From UPXZ01 sp964568675 (GTDB taxonomy: Bacteria > Bacteroidota > Bacteroidia > Bacteroidales > Paludibacteraceae): a DNA stretch of 64,000 bases. The notes beneath the pieces are model-generated. The model searched no databases. It was not told the origin of the DNA and was given only the letters and a program-made list of their open reading frames with translations. Every line of letters starts with the position of its first letter. Position 1 is the first letter of the stretch. Both the position numbers and the translations under genes were made by a program. The stretch lies in assembly GCA_964568675.1 (NCBI GenBank), contig CAZMQV010000001.1:1-64000 (forward strand), read 5' to 3'. Shown one piece after another: positions 26,836 to 36,515 of the stretch.

Positions 26836-27179
26836 TTCAAAATTCCTTTTCTCCAGGCGTAAGCAAGACCTAAGCCGAGGATTACAATAAATACTAAGAT
26901 ACTAATCAATCCGTTCATCCCAAGTTGGCGAACCACATTTGCCCAAGGAAACAAGAAGATTGTTTCGACATCGAACATCAGAAACAAAATGGCGTAAAGG
27001 TAATAACCTACGCGAAATTGCATCCAGGAAGTGCCATGAGTGGGAAGTCCACACTCATAAGGTTCCCCTTTTTGGAAATTGATTGATTTGGGGGAGAGTA
27101 ACATCGCAGCCAATGTCCCGACTATCACAAGTGTGAGGCCGGCGAGCAGAACGACTACGAAGAGTGATACATTATCCAT
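26826..27179 (-). CDS. nuoA: NADH-quinone oxidoreductase subunit A
   Basis: A 117-residue, three-helix subunit at the head of the operon. The conserved loop with GEPYECGLP holds the cysteine that reports the active/deactive state in homologues, and FDVETIFLFPWA is the family signature. It is the first gene of nuoA-B-CD-H-I-J-K-L-M-N, the EFG-less layout usual in Bacteroidetes. Confidence 0.94.
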   Translation of the reverse strand: MDNVSLFVVVLLAGLTLVIVGTLAAMLLSPKSINFQKGEPYECGLPTHGTSWMQFRVGYYLYAILFLMFDVETIFLFPWANVVRQLGMNGLISILVFIVILGLGLAYAWRKGILKWT

Positions 27180-27311
27180 ATTGAAATATTAGTTAAATTT
27201 TAAAAATGAATAGGATGTCTCCTGTCGAAAACTCTTTATGTGTTTTTCTAATGTTGTTCCAACTAAAAAGAGTTTCTTTTGAAAAAGAAATATCTTACAT
27301 AAAAAACGATG

Positions 27312-27319
27312 CAAAGGTA
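27312..27319 (-). promoter_or_regulatory. Promoter of the nuo operon
   Basis: TACCTTTG on the minus strand, about 133 bases before the nuoA ATG. It is the only clear TAnnTTTG box in the 364-base gap 27180-27543, which otherwise holds no recognisable gene. Confidence 0.55.
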
Positions 27320-27543
27320 TGGAATTTATTTCAGATTTCGCTTCATTTTTTTTAGAAAATATCAAAATTTGCAATGTCCACTTTGCAAAACACGAAAAAC
27401 TATGTTGTTCGGCAGTTTAATCCGATAAATTAGTACAATTGTTTGAGATTTATTTAAGATATTTGTATCTTTAATTGTTTTGAGTTACTTTGTAGTCAGA
27501 CTGACAGATAGATAGCATTCTTTTTTCCAGTACGTGTAATTTT

Positions 27544-29076
27544 TTACTCTTTTACAATTCTTTTTATTTTGCCTTTGTTGATTGTAATTTCGTCAGCAAT
27601 TTTGCCAATATAGTTTGCTTTTTGACTTTTCTTTGTCCGGTATGTTTTGAAACTGCCACGCACCTTCACCACTGCCGGTTTTCTGGTATTGTCAATTGTT
27701 ATTTCGTCCAATGTGATTTTTTTCTTTTCCGCGTTTGTTTTATTGATGTAAAAGTGTCGGAATGCTTGCCGAGTGTAAAAACCGTTGTAGTAATAAACCG
27801 GGAAATCGAAATGTTCGAGCAGGGAGTCGATGCTCGCTTCGTCCACAGCGTTTTCATCGGCTTGATAATAAGCGCGAGTTATTTCTTCCAGATTTCCTTC
27901 GTTTATTTTATTTTGGAATATCAATACATAGGCAAGTGAACTCAAAACAATGACAGCAAGCGCGATGATGGGCACTGTCCTCCATTTTCTTTTGGATTTA
28001 ATGGGTGTGGTGATTCTTTGCTTGACAGTGTCATGAGTTTGCATTCTCGTAGGTGGATTTGCAGGAGTCTGATTTTGCTTCGTTTGTGATGTTTCTGTGG
28101 GAGTGGCAGCTTCCTGATAAAGATTCATGTCCCATTCCGCCTCCATAGGGCTTAGGCTACCCGCGGTTACTGCTTCCAATAGTTCTTTGCCCGACGTGTA
28201 ACGTTTTGCCGGACTTTTCTGTAGGCATTTCAGTATTAGTAAATCGAGCCATTGTGGGTAGTCGGGGTCTTCGGGTGTAACAAAGTTGGCAGATTCAATT
28301 TTTTGTTTTCTAATGTGCCAGATATTGGGTGCTTTTTCAAATAGTATTTTATTTTTCAAACTTAATTCCTGTTCCATGTCTTCGTAGTTGTCGATCGGGA
28401 AGGGAACCTGCCCTGCCAGCATTTCGTATAATACAACTCCAAAGCTATAAATATCCGACTGAGTCCCAATTTTCTCTTCGCTCCATTTTTCGGGTGCTTT
28501 ATATTCTTTCATGCCATGAATTTTTTGCTCTTTATCGGCTTTGTCGGCATTGGTGAATGAAAGCCCGAAGTCAATCAGCTTGTAAAATGGATATCCGTTT
28601 TCATCAATGGTTTTGATGATGTTTTTTGAATGGATATCGTTGTGGATGATTGCCAATTGCTGTGATGTGTCGCCCTCCTTATTTATAGTATTATGACATT
28701 CTTTCAGTCCGGCTGCTATCTGTCGGGCTATTTCTATTACTTCATCGGCTTGCAGGTATTTTTCTTCGCGTACAAGTTGTGCCAGTGATTTGCCTTCCAC
28801 ATATTCCATTAGTATTGCTGGTTTGTTGTCAATCAGAAAATCATCGGTGATGCTGACAATACTTTGGTGGCGGAGTTTTTTCAGAAAATCCACTTCCCGG
28901 TAAAACTCTTTTAGCTCGTCGGTTTTACTACGGTCGGTTATTTCGAAATCCATGATTTTCAGGGCATAAATTTTCCCATCTATTTTGTACTTTACTTTGA
29001 AAACACTCGAAGTGCCCCCATACCCAATTTCGGATAAAGGTTCAAATAGTTCGTCCCAAACGATATTTTCTTTCAT
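27544..29076 (-). CDS. Membrane-anchored Ser/Thr protein kinase, apparently active
   Basis: A 510-residue Hanks-type kinase. The glycine loop is GYGGTSSVF (residues 18-26), the ATP lysine is Lys40 (ALK), the catalytic loop is HNDIHSKN (His145, Asp147, Asn152), the metal motif is DFG, and APE follows; all essential residues are kept. A Pro/Thr/Gln-rich linker leads to one membrane helix at about 368-388. The ~120-residue outer domain (ITRAYYQADENAVDEASID, then beta strands) looks like an NTF2/SnoaL fold and could sense an envelope ligand. No PASTA repeats. It is the last gene of the six-gene signalling/cell-wall operon, 93 bases after the second FHA gene. Confidence 0.9.
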   Translation of the reverse strand: MKENIVWDELFEPLSEIGYGGTSSVFKVKYKIDGKIYALKIMDFEITDRSKTDELKEFYREVDFLKKLRHQSIVSITDDFLIDNKPAILMEYVEGKSLAQLVREEKYLQADEVIEIARQIAAGLKECHNTINKEGDTSQQLAIIHNDIHSKNIIKTIDENGYPFYKLIDFGLSFTNADKADKEQKIHGMKEYKAPEKWSEEKIGTQSDIYSFGVVLYEMLAGQVPFPIDNYEDMEQELSLKNKILFEKAPNIWHIRKQKIESANFVTPEDPDYPQWLDLLILKCLQKSPAKRYTSGKELLEAVTAGSLSPMEAEWDMNLYQEAATPTETSQTKQNQTPANPPTRMQTHDTVKQRITTPIKSKRKWRTVPIIALAVIVLSSLAYVLIFQNKINEGNLEEITRAYYQADENAVDEASIDSLLEHFDFPVYYYNGFYTRQAFRHFYINKTNAEKKKITLDEITIDNTRKPAVVKVRGSFKTYRTKKSQKANYIGKIADEITINKGKIKRIVKE

Positions 29077-29169
29077 GATTTACTTGTTGAATTGTTTCGA
29101 GTGCTTTTTATTTGCATATTCCTAATCTATCTTTTTTTTCTACTGAGGCGGATATGTAGGAGTATTTAA

Positions 29170-30120
29170 TCAAAAAACGAGTTTTTCTTCGAGACTATTA
29201 TCCATTTCTACTACGTTTACAAGTAGCGCCACTTTTTCGTTGAACACTATTTGGTCGTCGTCGCGAAGTGGATATCCTACTTCGGTGTTGTTGATGGATA
29301 TTTGATTGATGCCATCGATAATTCGAACAATTTTGATAACATGTTGGTTGTTGTTGAGCAGATTCGAACGCATCAGTTCAAAATTGCCATTTTCTTCATT
29401 ATACACTATTTTGGCGATGGAACGGCTTACTAAACGGTTGATTTCATAACGCGGATCGTCCATTTCTTCCGGCCCTATGAAAGCGATGTCGTTGCTTATT
29501 ACTGCCGAACGATCTAATACAGGCATCTTGCACCTTCCGATAAAATAGGGTTTCTTACGTGGCGTGAGTTCTATTTCATTTTCCCACAGAAAACCTGTCA
29601 GAGCAGATATGATCAACTTTTGCTGTTTTCGGCTCTCTTCAAAAGTGAGCGTCTGAATGCTTATTTCATCCGAAAGTTTGGTGAAGTTATCAATTTGGGG
29701 CGACGAGAAGATGATTTTTGTTTTTATCTGATCCATGTATTGGATACCTGCATCACTTAGTTTATACTTCAAGTTGCTCATAAACTTTTCGCTTTGGAAG
29801 AGTTTGTCTGCGGCAAGCGAAGTTGGTGCTTGTTTGCCGTTGCGCAGATGCAAACGTATTTCCGAAAGACGTACATCGCTGTATTTGATGGCTGACATGG
29901 AATTGATAATCGCTTGAATGCCCAGCTCGTTGAGTTCAATGATGTTGGATATCAAACCCTTTGACGACTCCGAGGTACTCGTTTGCTTTTTTTGCTCGCT
30001 TTGTGTCGTATCGCTTTTTTTGCTTGCTTCATCGTCAATTTCTATTGCTTCGTTTTCAATTTCTTCGTCTTCAGAACCATAGCGAAGTTTGTCCATCAAC
30101 TTTTTGAATAATGATTTCAT
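29170..30120 (-). CDS. FHA-domain protein (second of the operon)
   Basis: About 316 residues starting MKSLFKKLMDKL (30120). The frame extends to 30180, but that start lies inside the preceding gene. Residues 15-60 are acidic and Ser/Thr-rich, with many potential phosphorylation sites. The middle is alpha/beta. From about residue 190 a divergent forkhead-associated domain follows: YFIGRCKMPVLDRSAV, then RLVSRSIAKIVYNEENGNFEL, ISINNTEVGYPLRDDDQI. FHA domains bind phosphothreonine, so this is a likely reader for the adjacent kinase. No membrane segment. Confidence 0.65.
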   Translation of the reverse strand: MKSLFKKLMDKLRYGSEDEEIENEAIEIDDEASKKSDTTQSEQKKQTSTSESSKGLISNIIELNELGIQAIINSMSAIKYSDVRLSEIRLHLRNGKQAPTSLAADKLFQSEKFMSNLKYKLSDAGIQYMDQIKTKIIFSSPQIDNFTKLSDEISIQTLTFEESRKQQKLIISALTGFLWENEIELTPRKKPYFIGRCKMPVLDRSAVISNDIAFIGPEEMDDPRYEINRLVSRSIAKIVYNEENGNFELMRSNLLNNNQHVIKIVRIIDGINQISINNTEVGYPLRDDDQIVFNEKVALLVNVVEMDNSLEEKLVF

Positions 30121-30145
30121 ATTTAAGTCTTTTTTTTGTTGTGAT

Positions 30146-33100
30146 TCAATTGTTAAAATAGAGTTGTTTTGTCCTGTCAAGTATTTTTCTGGCTATTTCT
30201 TTGGCGTTGGAGGAGCCTCCTTTGCCTTCAATCCGAATGGCAAAGGCAATAGGCGAACCATCGTATTTTGAATTGTTAATAAAAAATACAAACCAACCGT
30301 CGGTGGTTTTTCGCATTCGTGTTTTTTTGTTTTTCGTGTCATAATACCACTCCATCCGTTCGGGCGAACCGGTTTTACCGTAGATGGTAATCCCCGTATT
30401 GGCCGATATGTTTGCCGATTGCTCTTTCAGAAACGTGGCTAATAAGGCGTTTATTCCTTCTTTGTTTTCCAAGTTTTCTACCATCGGGGGTACTGTAGTA
30501 TCGTTGGGGGCTTTCAGAATAAAATTGTTTTCATATAGTTTGCCATTGTTGGCAATCGCTCCCATCAGTCGTGCCATTTGCATAGGTGTGGCTTCCACCG
30601 GACCTTGTCCCCAAGCTATCCACGAGTAGTCCGATTTAAGAAATCTATCGCGCGTACCTTTGAATTTGGGACTATTAAAAAGATTTTTTCCAGGTTCTAT
30701 GCGTCTATACCAAAGGTCTTCGAAATAAATGTCGTTATAATTAACCGGTTTTTTAATGTAAAAGCCACCGATATTGGCAATATTAATACCTACAGTGTTG
30801 TACAAATGAAAAAGTTCGGGGTGAAGCGTTTCGTCATTCATCAGCGATATGAAATAGTTGTTGCTGGAATTGACAACGGCAGTACGCATATTCACCGTGC
30901 CGGTTGGATCCATTTCATTTCCGGTCTGACGTATTCTTTCCATTGCGCTGATGTGGTAGGTTTTTTTTGCTCCTTCCGTTCCTTTCCGTTGCATGTAGGC
31001 GAGCGCGTCAATGAATTTCACTGTAGAGCCGGGCACGGAGCGGTTGAACATGGCATAATCCCTATCGGCGACAAAAGCATTGTATCCAAAATTAGCTACA
31101 AAAAGTTTGTGATAATACTTGGGATTAATTTTACTTACTTTCTTGATGTCGCTGAGTTTTGGAGCGGGATTTTGAGCCGAAGCAAGTACATCGCCATTGT
31201 CTGTTTTAATGGCGACAACCGAAATTTTATAGGGTTTGTATTCTTCGGTGCGAATGATACTATTGAGTTGTTGGTGGAGGCGCGCGTCGAGCGTTAAGCT
31301 CACGTTCATATCAGTGCGCGCATTATGCGCATTGATGAGTTTGCTATTGGCGCCGGCTTTAATAAATGGGATAAAGTAGGAATAGTCGTAAAGTATCAGA
31401 TCACTCTCTTTTGTTTGTTTAGGCAAAAAGTAGCTTTCGCGATATTCTTCTGACGACGCTTTCACCACATTGGATGTTTTTGTGTCGAAACCGCGCAGCT
31501 TTGAGAGCAGACGAAACTCTGCCACATATCCGCTATTTTCATTACTCATGGCATTGTTGTTGCGGTTGCCAAGCCAAAAAATCAGATCGTCGGAAAAAGG
31601 ATAATATCTTTTTTGATTTTTTATCCGTTGACTGTTAAATTGTTGCATATCCGCCAATGCTTCTTCAGAACTTGTTTTGGAGCGTATAAATTCGTCGCGG
31701 CTATCGGTGGCAAGAAGTAGTCCATTGCGGTCAAAGATATCACCCGACTTCAATTTGTCGGCAAAAATCGCGATGCGAGGATTGTAGGAGTAAATCCACT
31801 CGTTTTGTCGCGAAAGCGTTTTCACCGGCTTGGCTATTTGAAGGTCGGCACGATAAGTGTAAAAAATCAAAGTTCCGGTGAAAAGCACCGTAATTCCAAT
31901 GAATGTGAGCAAAGAGTAGGCGTTTACGTTATCAAAGTTTTCGCGAATAAATTTAGTCTCATGCTTTTCGCCTTTGATTTGCGAAAGTATGATGATAAGT
32001 AAGAAAAAAGCCAAATTCATTGCCAGTCCCACATTTCCTTTACTTAAAAATGGGACAGAGATGCCGGTCAATGGCATGATGCCGAGCGAACCGGCTACAA
32101 TGATGCCCAATTGAACCAAAGTAACGAGTGCCACGCCATTGATGAAATAGAAAAGAAACAGTTTGCCGGTTCGACGCGCGATAAGCATGGAGCGATAAAA
32201 CAACATTCCAAACAGTATGAGGATTATTATCAGACTGATAATGCCGATTTCTTCACCAATACTTTCGAAAATCATGTCGGTGTGATATGCAGGCATGACA
32301 TTGGCGAATCCTTGTCCAAGACCTTGCCCAAACATGCCGCCCGAATTGAGCGCCCACACACCTTGCGCCACTTGGTCGCCTCCATGCAGGTGGTTGTCCC
32401 AAATGTTCGAAAACATGCTGTTACGGTCGGCAAGCCGTTCGGAAAAGTCGGCCGGGAAGTGCGAAAGTAGAATAAAGGACGACATCAGCAGCACAATGAA
32501 TGCCATGCTTTCGTTTTTCTTTGCCCGAAATGAATAGATACTAATAGCAACCAGCGAAGCCAGCGCGAAAAGTGTAGTTGCAATGGATGACACTTTAAGC
32601 CATTTGCTTAATGCAATTAACATCATTGCGTAAACAATGCCTGCAAGCACCATGTTTAGAAATTCATTTTTTGCAAAAGAATAAAAAACAAGGAATGTGA
32701 TGCAAAGCACGATTGCCGGACCCTGGTCGCCCACACCCACCAAATAAAGTGCGATGAGTAGCACAAACAGGATAGCCATTCGGAAGAAATAATTCCGAAA
32801 CAGATAGGCGTTGTTGGGTATTTCGCGGAAATATTCGTGATTGGCTGTGAAGTATTTTGCAAAAAATGCAATCATCAGAAATTTAGCCAATTCGCTCACC
32901 TGAAACCCAAAAAGATTTACTTTCACACCACTACCTTCAGGACCTGTGCCAAATATCCAAAGCAAAAAAATCAATCCAATGGAAAGAATAAACCACATGT
33001 ATCCGCGCGACTGCTTGTTGGGGGTTATTTGCTCAGAGATAATTTTCGGTAATTGCCGTTTGTTATGCAAGGTGCGACTAAAGCTATAACGCGATGCTTT

Positions 33101-34252
33101 CAATATCTTTTTTTCGTCCAAAAAAACATTGAGAAGCGAGAATAATACCATCACCACCATCACTACCCAGCCGATGGATGCGCCGTAGTTCAAATCGCGT
33201 AGTGGATCTTGAATGCTGAAAAGCACGGTCATTCCTATTCCGCTTAGCAGCATGAGTAAAGGTAGAATGAACGGATCGTTTTTTTTGTTTTTTAGGAACA
33301 ACGAAAGGAAAAAGAGCCAGAATCCCACAAAAAATAGCAAGTAGGATTTTGTGAAATCTTTTTTAAAAACTGCAGGGGTGCGCACAGTTAGGATTTTGTC
33401 TTTCTTGATGCGGAGATACACTGCTGGTTCAAACAAGCTGAGTTTATGTTCTTTTTCGGTAAAATCATGGCGTGCCGATTTCTGAATTTCTGCGTTACCT
33501 TGCAATGTGCCGTATTCTTTGCTAGTTCGAATTGGGATTACTGAGTAGTTTTTCCCTTTTACCAGATTTTTGAACTCGTACCGTCCTTTCGAATCTGTTT
33601 TCGCGTAAAATGATTTGAGTTTTACCACTTTATCCAAATCAATACTTTGTAGCTCCTCTATGCTTGCGCTTTTGATGTAAGCGTTTGTGATGCTGTCTTT
33701 TACCGTAAGCGGTAATTCTTCGGAAAGTCTGACTACAACGTCGGAAACGGGTTTCCCATCTGAGTTTTTTATTCTTCCTGAGATTTTTATCCGTGAATTG
33801 TTGTTGGATGTTTCTTTTACGGAAGTGAATTGTGCTATCTGACTTGCCTCCGGGAGTTCGTCAATTCCCAATTCGACAGCCGAATGTAGGTATCGTAATT
33901 TGCCCAACTCACCACCTTGACGCTTTAGTTCATCGGCTTGCACCTTAAAGTCGCGCTTGTTGAGCGCCCCAAGATTGCTTATGTATCCGTTGGATTCGTT
34001 AAGTTTTTCCTTTAGCTTCCACGATACATAATTTTCATATTGCGTGTCGGCAAAGTAGTCGCCTTTCGATAAGAGTTTTTTCAGTTTTTCAGGATCGAAA
34101 TTGGCATCCAAGTTGATGACAGTCCCTTCGGCGTAGGCGCTTTCTACTTCTTTCATTGTCGGGCTGATATTGGCAAAATAGCTTATTGCCAAACTCGCGA
34201 TGGCGCAGCTTACTACCAGCATCAGGATTATTTCTTTGAATCTACCTTGCAT
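30146..34252 (-). CDS. SEDS glycosyltransferase-transpeptidase fusion (RodA/FtsW + PBP)
   Basis: About 1368 residues from MQGRFKEIILM. Order: one membrane helix (7-26); an outer region with a prealbumin-like regulatory domain (ISGRIKNSDGKPVSDVVVRL to about 270); about ten helices of the SEDS family (~300-790) with VGDQGPAIVL, LNSGGMFGQGLGQGFANVMP, YHTDMIFESIGEE and PLTGISVPFLSKGNVG, the signatures of peptidoglycan polymerases; one more helix; then a penicillin-binding transpeptidase domain (~850-1368). The latter has GDIFDRNGLLLA, the active-site SxxK (SVPGSTVK, Ser about 1075), SxN in SSNNYF (about 1130) and KTG (about 1292). Both enzymes thus look intact in one chain; RodA and PBP2 are normally separate proteins. 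The start overlaps the PP2C stop by 11 bases. A frame reaching 34375 lies within the PP2C gene and is rejected. Confidence 0.9.
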   Translation of the reverse strand: MQGRFKEIILMLVVSCAIASLAISYFANISPTMKEVESAYAEGTVINLDANFDPEKLKKLLSKGDYFADTQYENYVSWKLKEKLNESNGYISNLGALNKRDFKVQADELKRQGGELGKLRYLHSAVELGIDELPEASQIAQFTSVKETSNNNSRIKISGRIKNSDGKPVSDVVVRLSEELPLTVKDSITNAYIKSASIEELQSIDLDKVVKLKSFYAKTDSKGRYEFKNLVKGKNYSVIPIRTSKEYGTLQGNAEIQKSARHDFTEKEHKLSLFEPAVYLRIKKDKILTVRTPAVFKKDFTKSYLLFFVGFWLFFLSLFLKNKKNDPFILPLLMLLSGIGMTVLFSIQDPLRDLNYGASIGWVVMVVMVLFSLLNVFLDEKKILKASRYSFSRTLHNKRQLPKIISEQITPNKQSRGYMWFILSIGLIFLLWIFGTGPEGSGVKVNLFGFQVSELAKFLMIAFFAKYFTANHEYFREIPNNAYLFRNYFFRMAILFVLLIALYLVGVGDQGPAIVLCITFLVFYSFAKNEFLNMVLAGIVYAMMLIALSKWLKVSSIATTLFALASLVAISIYSFRAKKNESMAFIVLLMSSFILLSHFPADFSERLADRNSMFSNIWDNHLHGGDQVAQGVWALNSGGMFGQGLGQGFANVMPAYHTDMIFESIGEEIGIISLIIILILFGMLFYRSMLIARRTGKLFLFYFINGVALVTLVQLGIIVAGSLGIMPLTGISVPFLSKGNVGLAMNLAFFLLIIILSQIKGEKHETKFIRENFDNVNAYSLLTFIGITVLFTGTLIFYTYRADLQIAKPVKTLSRQNEWIYSYNPRIAIFADKLKSGDIFDRNGLLLATDSRDEFIRSKTSSEEALADMQQFNSQRIKNQKRYYPFSDDLIFWLGNRNNNAMSNENSGYVAEFRLLSKLRGFDTKTSNVVKASSEEYRESYFLPKQTKESDLILYDYSYFIPFIKAGANSKLINAHNARTDMNVSLTLDARLHQQLNSIIRTEEYKPYKISVVAIKTDNGDVLASAQNPAPKLSDIKKVSKINPKYYHKLFVANFGYNAFVADRDYAMFNRSVPGSTVKFIDALAYMQRKGTEGAKKTYHISAMERIRQTGNEMDPTGTVNMRTAVVNSSNNYFISLMNDETLHPELFHLYNTVGINIANIGGFYIKKPVNYNDIYFEDLWYRRIEPGKNLFNSPKFKGTRDRFLKSDYSWIAWGQGPVEATPMQMARLMGAIANNGKLYENNFILKAPNDTTVPPMVENLENKEGINALLATFLKEQSANISANTGITIYGKTGSPERMEWYYDTKNKKTRMRKTTDGWFVFFINNSKYDGSPIAFAIRIEGKGGSSNAKEIARKILDRTKQLYFNN

Positions 34253-35342
34253 GATTGTTGGAGTTTGGTGTGATGAAAGTTGTGGAGTCAATTTGGGCGG
34301 TATCGTTTGACATGCTGTCAGGTAGAATGCTGTCCGGGTCAATCGGCGTGGTACGAAGTGAGTCGAAATCCACATTCATATCAAATTTTGGATCGTCGGT
34401 TTTATCTTTGTTCAGGACAAAATAATCTAACGCGAACATCAGTGTAGCGCCGGCAATAAACGCAAGGATGAAAAACATCCAAGTTTTTTTAGGTTTCTTT
34501 GGCGTTGGTGTGTTGTTTCTTGAACTGAGTATTACGTTTTCTTCCGATTCATATTGTGAAACAACGACTGAGGCGCTGTAGCTTGCAAGCGCGACGGTAA
34601 TGTTGTCTTTTCCCCCAAGAGCATTTGCCCTGTCAACAAGCAAATTCACCTTCTCATGTAGCGATGCTGGTGTGGAAAGTATATGGGCGATCGCGTTTTT
34701 CAGAAGCAAATCGGTGAGACCATCACTGCAAAAAAGCACAATGTCATTTGCGTAGAAACTATGAGTGCCAGCTTCCACAAAGTCATTGTCATTGCTTTCG
34801 ATGTGTTTTTCGCCAAGGCTTTTCAATATCTCGTTGCGTCGCGGATGGTTGAGCGCGTCCTGTTCAAGTATTGCGCCCGAATCTTCGAGGTAACCCACAA
34901 CAGAGTGGTCGTGGGTGAATTTTATAAGCTCGTTGTTGCGGAAGATGTAAGCTCGCGTGTCGCCTACATGAGCAAAATAAAGTAATTGACTCCGTGTGTC
35001 GAGTATGGCAAAAGTAGCGACACAGCTCATGCTACTAAGTTCTGGTTTGACTCGGGCTTGTTCCCAAATGGCGTTGTTGGCTTCGATGAGCAACTCACGA
35101 ACAAATTGGAGTGGATTCGAAAGCGCGTTGTTGCCTGCTTGCGCAAGTTTCAGTTCGATATTTTCTTTGCAAATGAGTGCGGCAATTTCACCTCCTTCGT
35201 ATCCTCCCACGCCATCAATAGCGCCCAATGCTATCCAGCGACGCTCCGGAGAAACGAATTCAATGTAATTATCTTCGTTGTTTTTTCTTACTCTGCCCAA
35301 GTCGGTGCGGACAGCATATTGAATATGAGGTGTTTGATTCAT
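34242..35342 (-). CDS. PP2C-type Ser/Thr phosphatase with membrane anchor
   Basis: A 366-residue PPM-family phosphatase. All metal-binding motifs are present: KNNEDN (residues 20-25), GAIDGVGGYEGGE, HVGDTRAYIF, THDHSV, LFCSDGLTD and GGKDNITVA. A single helix at about 284-306 is followed by a ~55-residue Asp/Ser/Thr-rich outer tail. The layout matches actinobacterial PstP, which dephosphorylates PknA/PknB. It is co-transcribed and translationally overlapped with the SEDS-PBP fusion, and should counteract the kinase of the operon. Confidence 0.93.
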   Translation of the reverse strand: MNQTPHIQYAVRTDLGRVRKNNEDNYIEFVSPERRWIALGAIDGVGGYEGGEIAALICKENIELKLAQAGNNALSNPLQFVRELLIEANNAIWEQARVKPELSSMSCVATFAILDTRSQLLYFAHVGDTRAYIFRNNELIKFTHDHSVVGYLEDSGAILEQDALNHPRRNEILKSLGEKHIESNDNDFVEAGTHSFYANDIVLFCSDGLTDLLLKNAIAHILSTPASLHEKVNLLVDRANALGGKDNITVALASYSASVVVSQYESEENVILSSRNNTPTPKKPKKTWMFFILAFIAGATLMFALDYFVLNKDKTDDPKFDMNVDFDSLRTTPIDPDSILPDSMSNDTAQIDSTTFITPNSNNHAR

Positions 35343-35429
35343 TGGGTTTGAATTTTATTTGCAAGCTATCTGAAGCGAATCGACTGTGCCAAATCAGGCG
35401 GTTATTTTTATCCGTTTAATAGTAACTAA

Positions 35430-36437
35430 CTATTTCAACGCTTGAAAGCGAATGGAGAAAAATCCGCACAAAATGGATGCGTCTTGTGTTAAAGTATGCC
35501 ACACCGGAGCTGTTATCGGGCTTATCTGCACATTTTGTTCGTTGATGCGTGTTGGCGCGAAAACTGCGATGTGGAAAATGCGGCTGGAAGGGTCGAAGCG
35601 TATTTGAAGGTGATTTTCCACAAATCCGCTTTCGTTGGTGTTGATGACAAGTTTTTTAAGCGATGATTTTTCGCCTTCAACAGCTTTTCCTATCGTAATG
35701 TGGTTCGTGCGCATGGAGTAATTCATATTACGGTTGTTTTCCCGAAACTTGATTTGGGCAATGATTGCATCATCGTTCTTAGAAGCGGGCGCCGTTGTTG
35801 TGCCGGATGTAGCTCCGGCATTTACTATTGTAGGTATTACCTGCGTGTTTGCACTTGTTTGTGGCTGTTGGGCTTCTTCGAAAATCAGATTTTTGTTAAA
35901 CCTTACGCGTACTTTTCCCCGTTCAAGAATATCAATTTTTTTCAAAATTTCATCATTAATGTCCCATCTTTCATATTTGGAGTGTTTGCCATTGATTGAG
36001 ATTTTATCTGTTACACCTTCCGATTTCAGCGTATCGCTCCAATCGCGTTCGGCGGTTACTTTGCTGATTACCATTATTTGCTCATTCTTAGGCATACTGC
36101 TCGGGAACTCTTTCTGTGCGAATTGAAGATTCCAATAATTGGCGAGTGGCGTGTAGTCGGGATATTTTTTGCTCATTTTTAATATCACGTCGTAAAACAG
36201 GTTGATTATTGGCTTCGCAAGAGCGGGTGCCTGCAACGAAACACGCTCGTAGGTGGCAGGTGGAACAAGAATAAGAAAATCGGTGTCAAAAATCATGCGT
36301 TGATGCACACTATCGCGTTTTACTATTTCGGTGAATGCTTTCGCTACGCGTTCCACTATTTGCTGGTTGGAAATGCTGTCGGAGTCGTGGTCATTCCCAC
36401 TTCCGAAAAACATCTTTTTTATTTGGTCAATCAACAT
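35430..36437 (-). CDS. FHA-domain protein with FhaA-like N-terminal region
   Basis: A 335-residue soluble protein. Residues 20-130 (QQIVERVAKAFTEIV, TDFLILVPPATYERV, ALAKPIINLFYDVI) recall the N-terminal domain of actinobacterial FhaA (DUF3662) in pattern, though identity is low. A Thr/Ala-rich linker follows. The C-terminal ~110 residues form a divergent FHA domain (HITIGKAVEGEKSS, ESGFVENHLQIRFD, RINEQNVQI). Its expected role is to bind phosphothreonine on a kinase or substrate. It lies between the pseudokinase and the phosphatase. Confidence 0.6.
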   Translation of the reverse strand: MLIDQIKKMFFGSGNDHDSDSISNQQIVERVAKAFTEIVKRDSVHQRMIFDTDFLILVPPATYERVSLQAPALAKPIINLFYDVILKMSKKYPDYTPLANYWNLQFAQKEFPSSMPKNEQIMVISKVTAERDWSDTLKSEGVTDKISINGKHSKYERWDINDEILKKIDILERGKVRVRFNKNLIFEEAQQPQTSANTQVIPTIVNAGATSGTTTAPASKNDDAIIAQIKFRENNRNMNYSMRTNHITIGKAVEGEKSSLKKLVINTNESGFVENHLQIRFDPSSRIFHIAVFAPTRINEQNVQISPITAPVWHTLTQDASILCGFFSIRFQALK

Positions 36438-36515
36438 GGCTTTTACTATTGTTTTTATTGTTTTTGATTAGAAAGAATTGGCGCGTGAGTTGCGGTTTTG
36501 TGTTCATTTAATTAC

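Noticed and set aside
34253..34375. 41-residue N-terminal extension of the SEDS-PBP fusion
   Set aside because: It lies entirely inside the PP2C coding sequence in another frame and has no homologous look; Met at 34252 directly precedes the first membrane helix.
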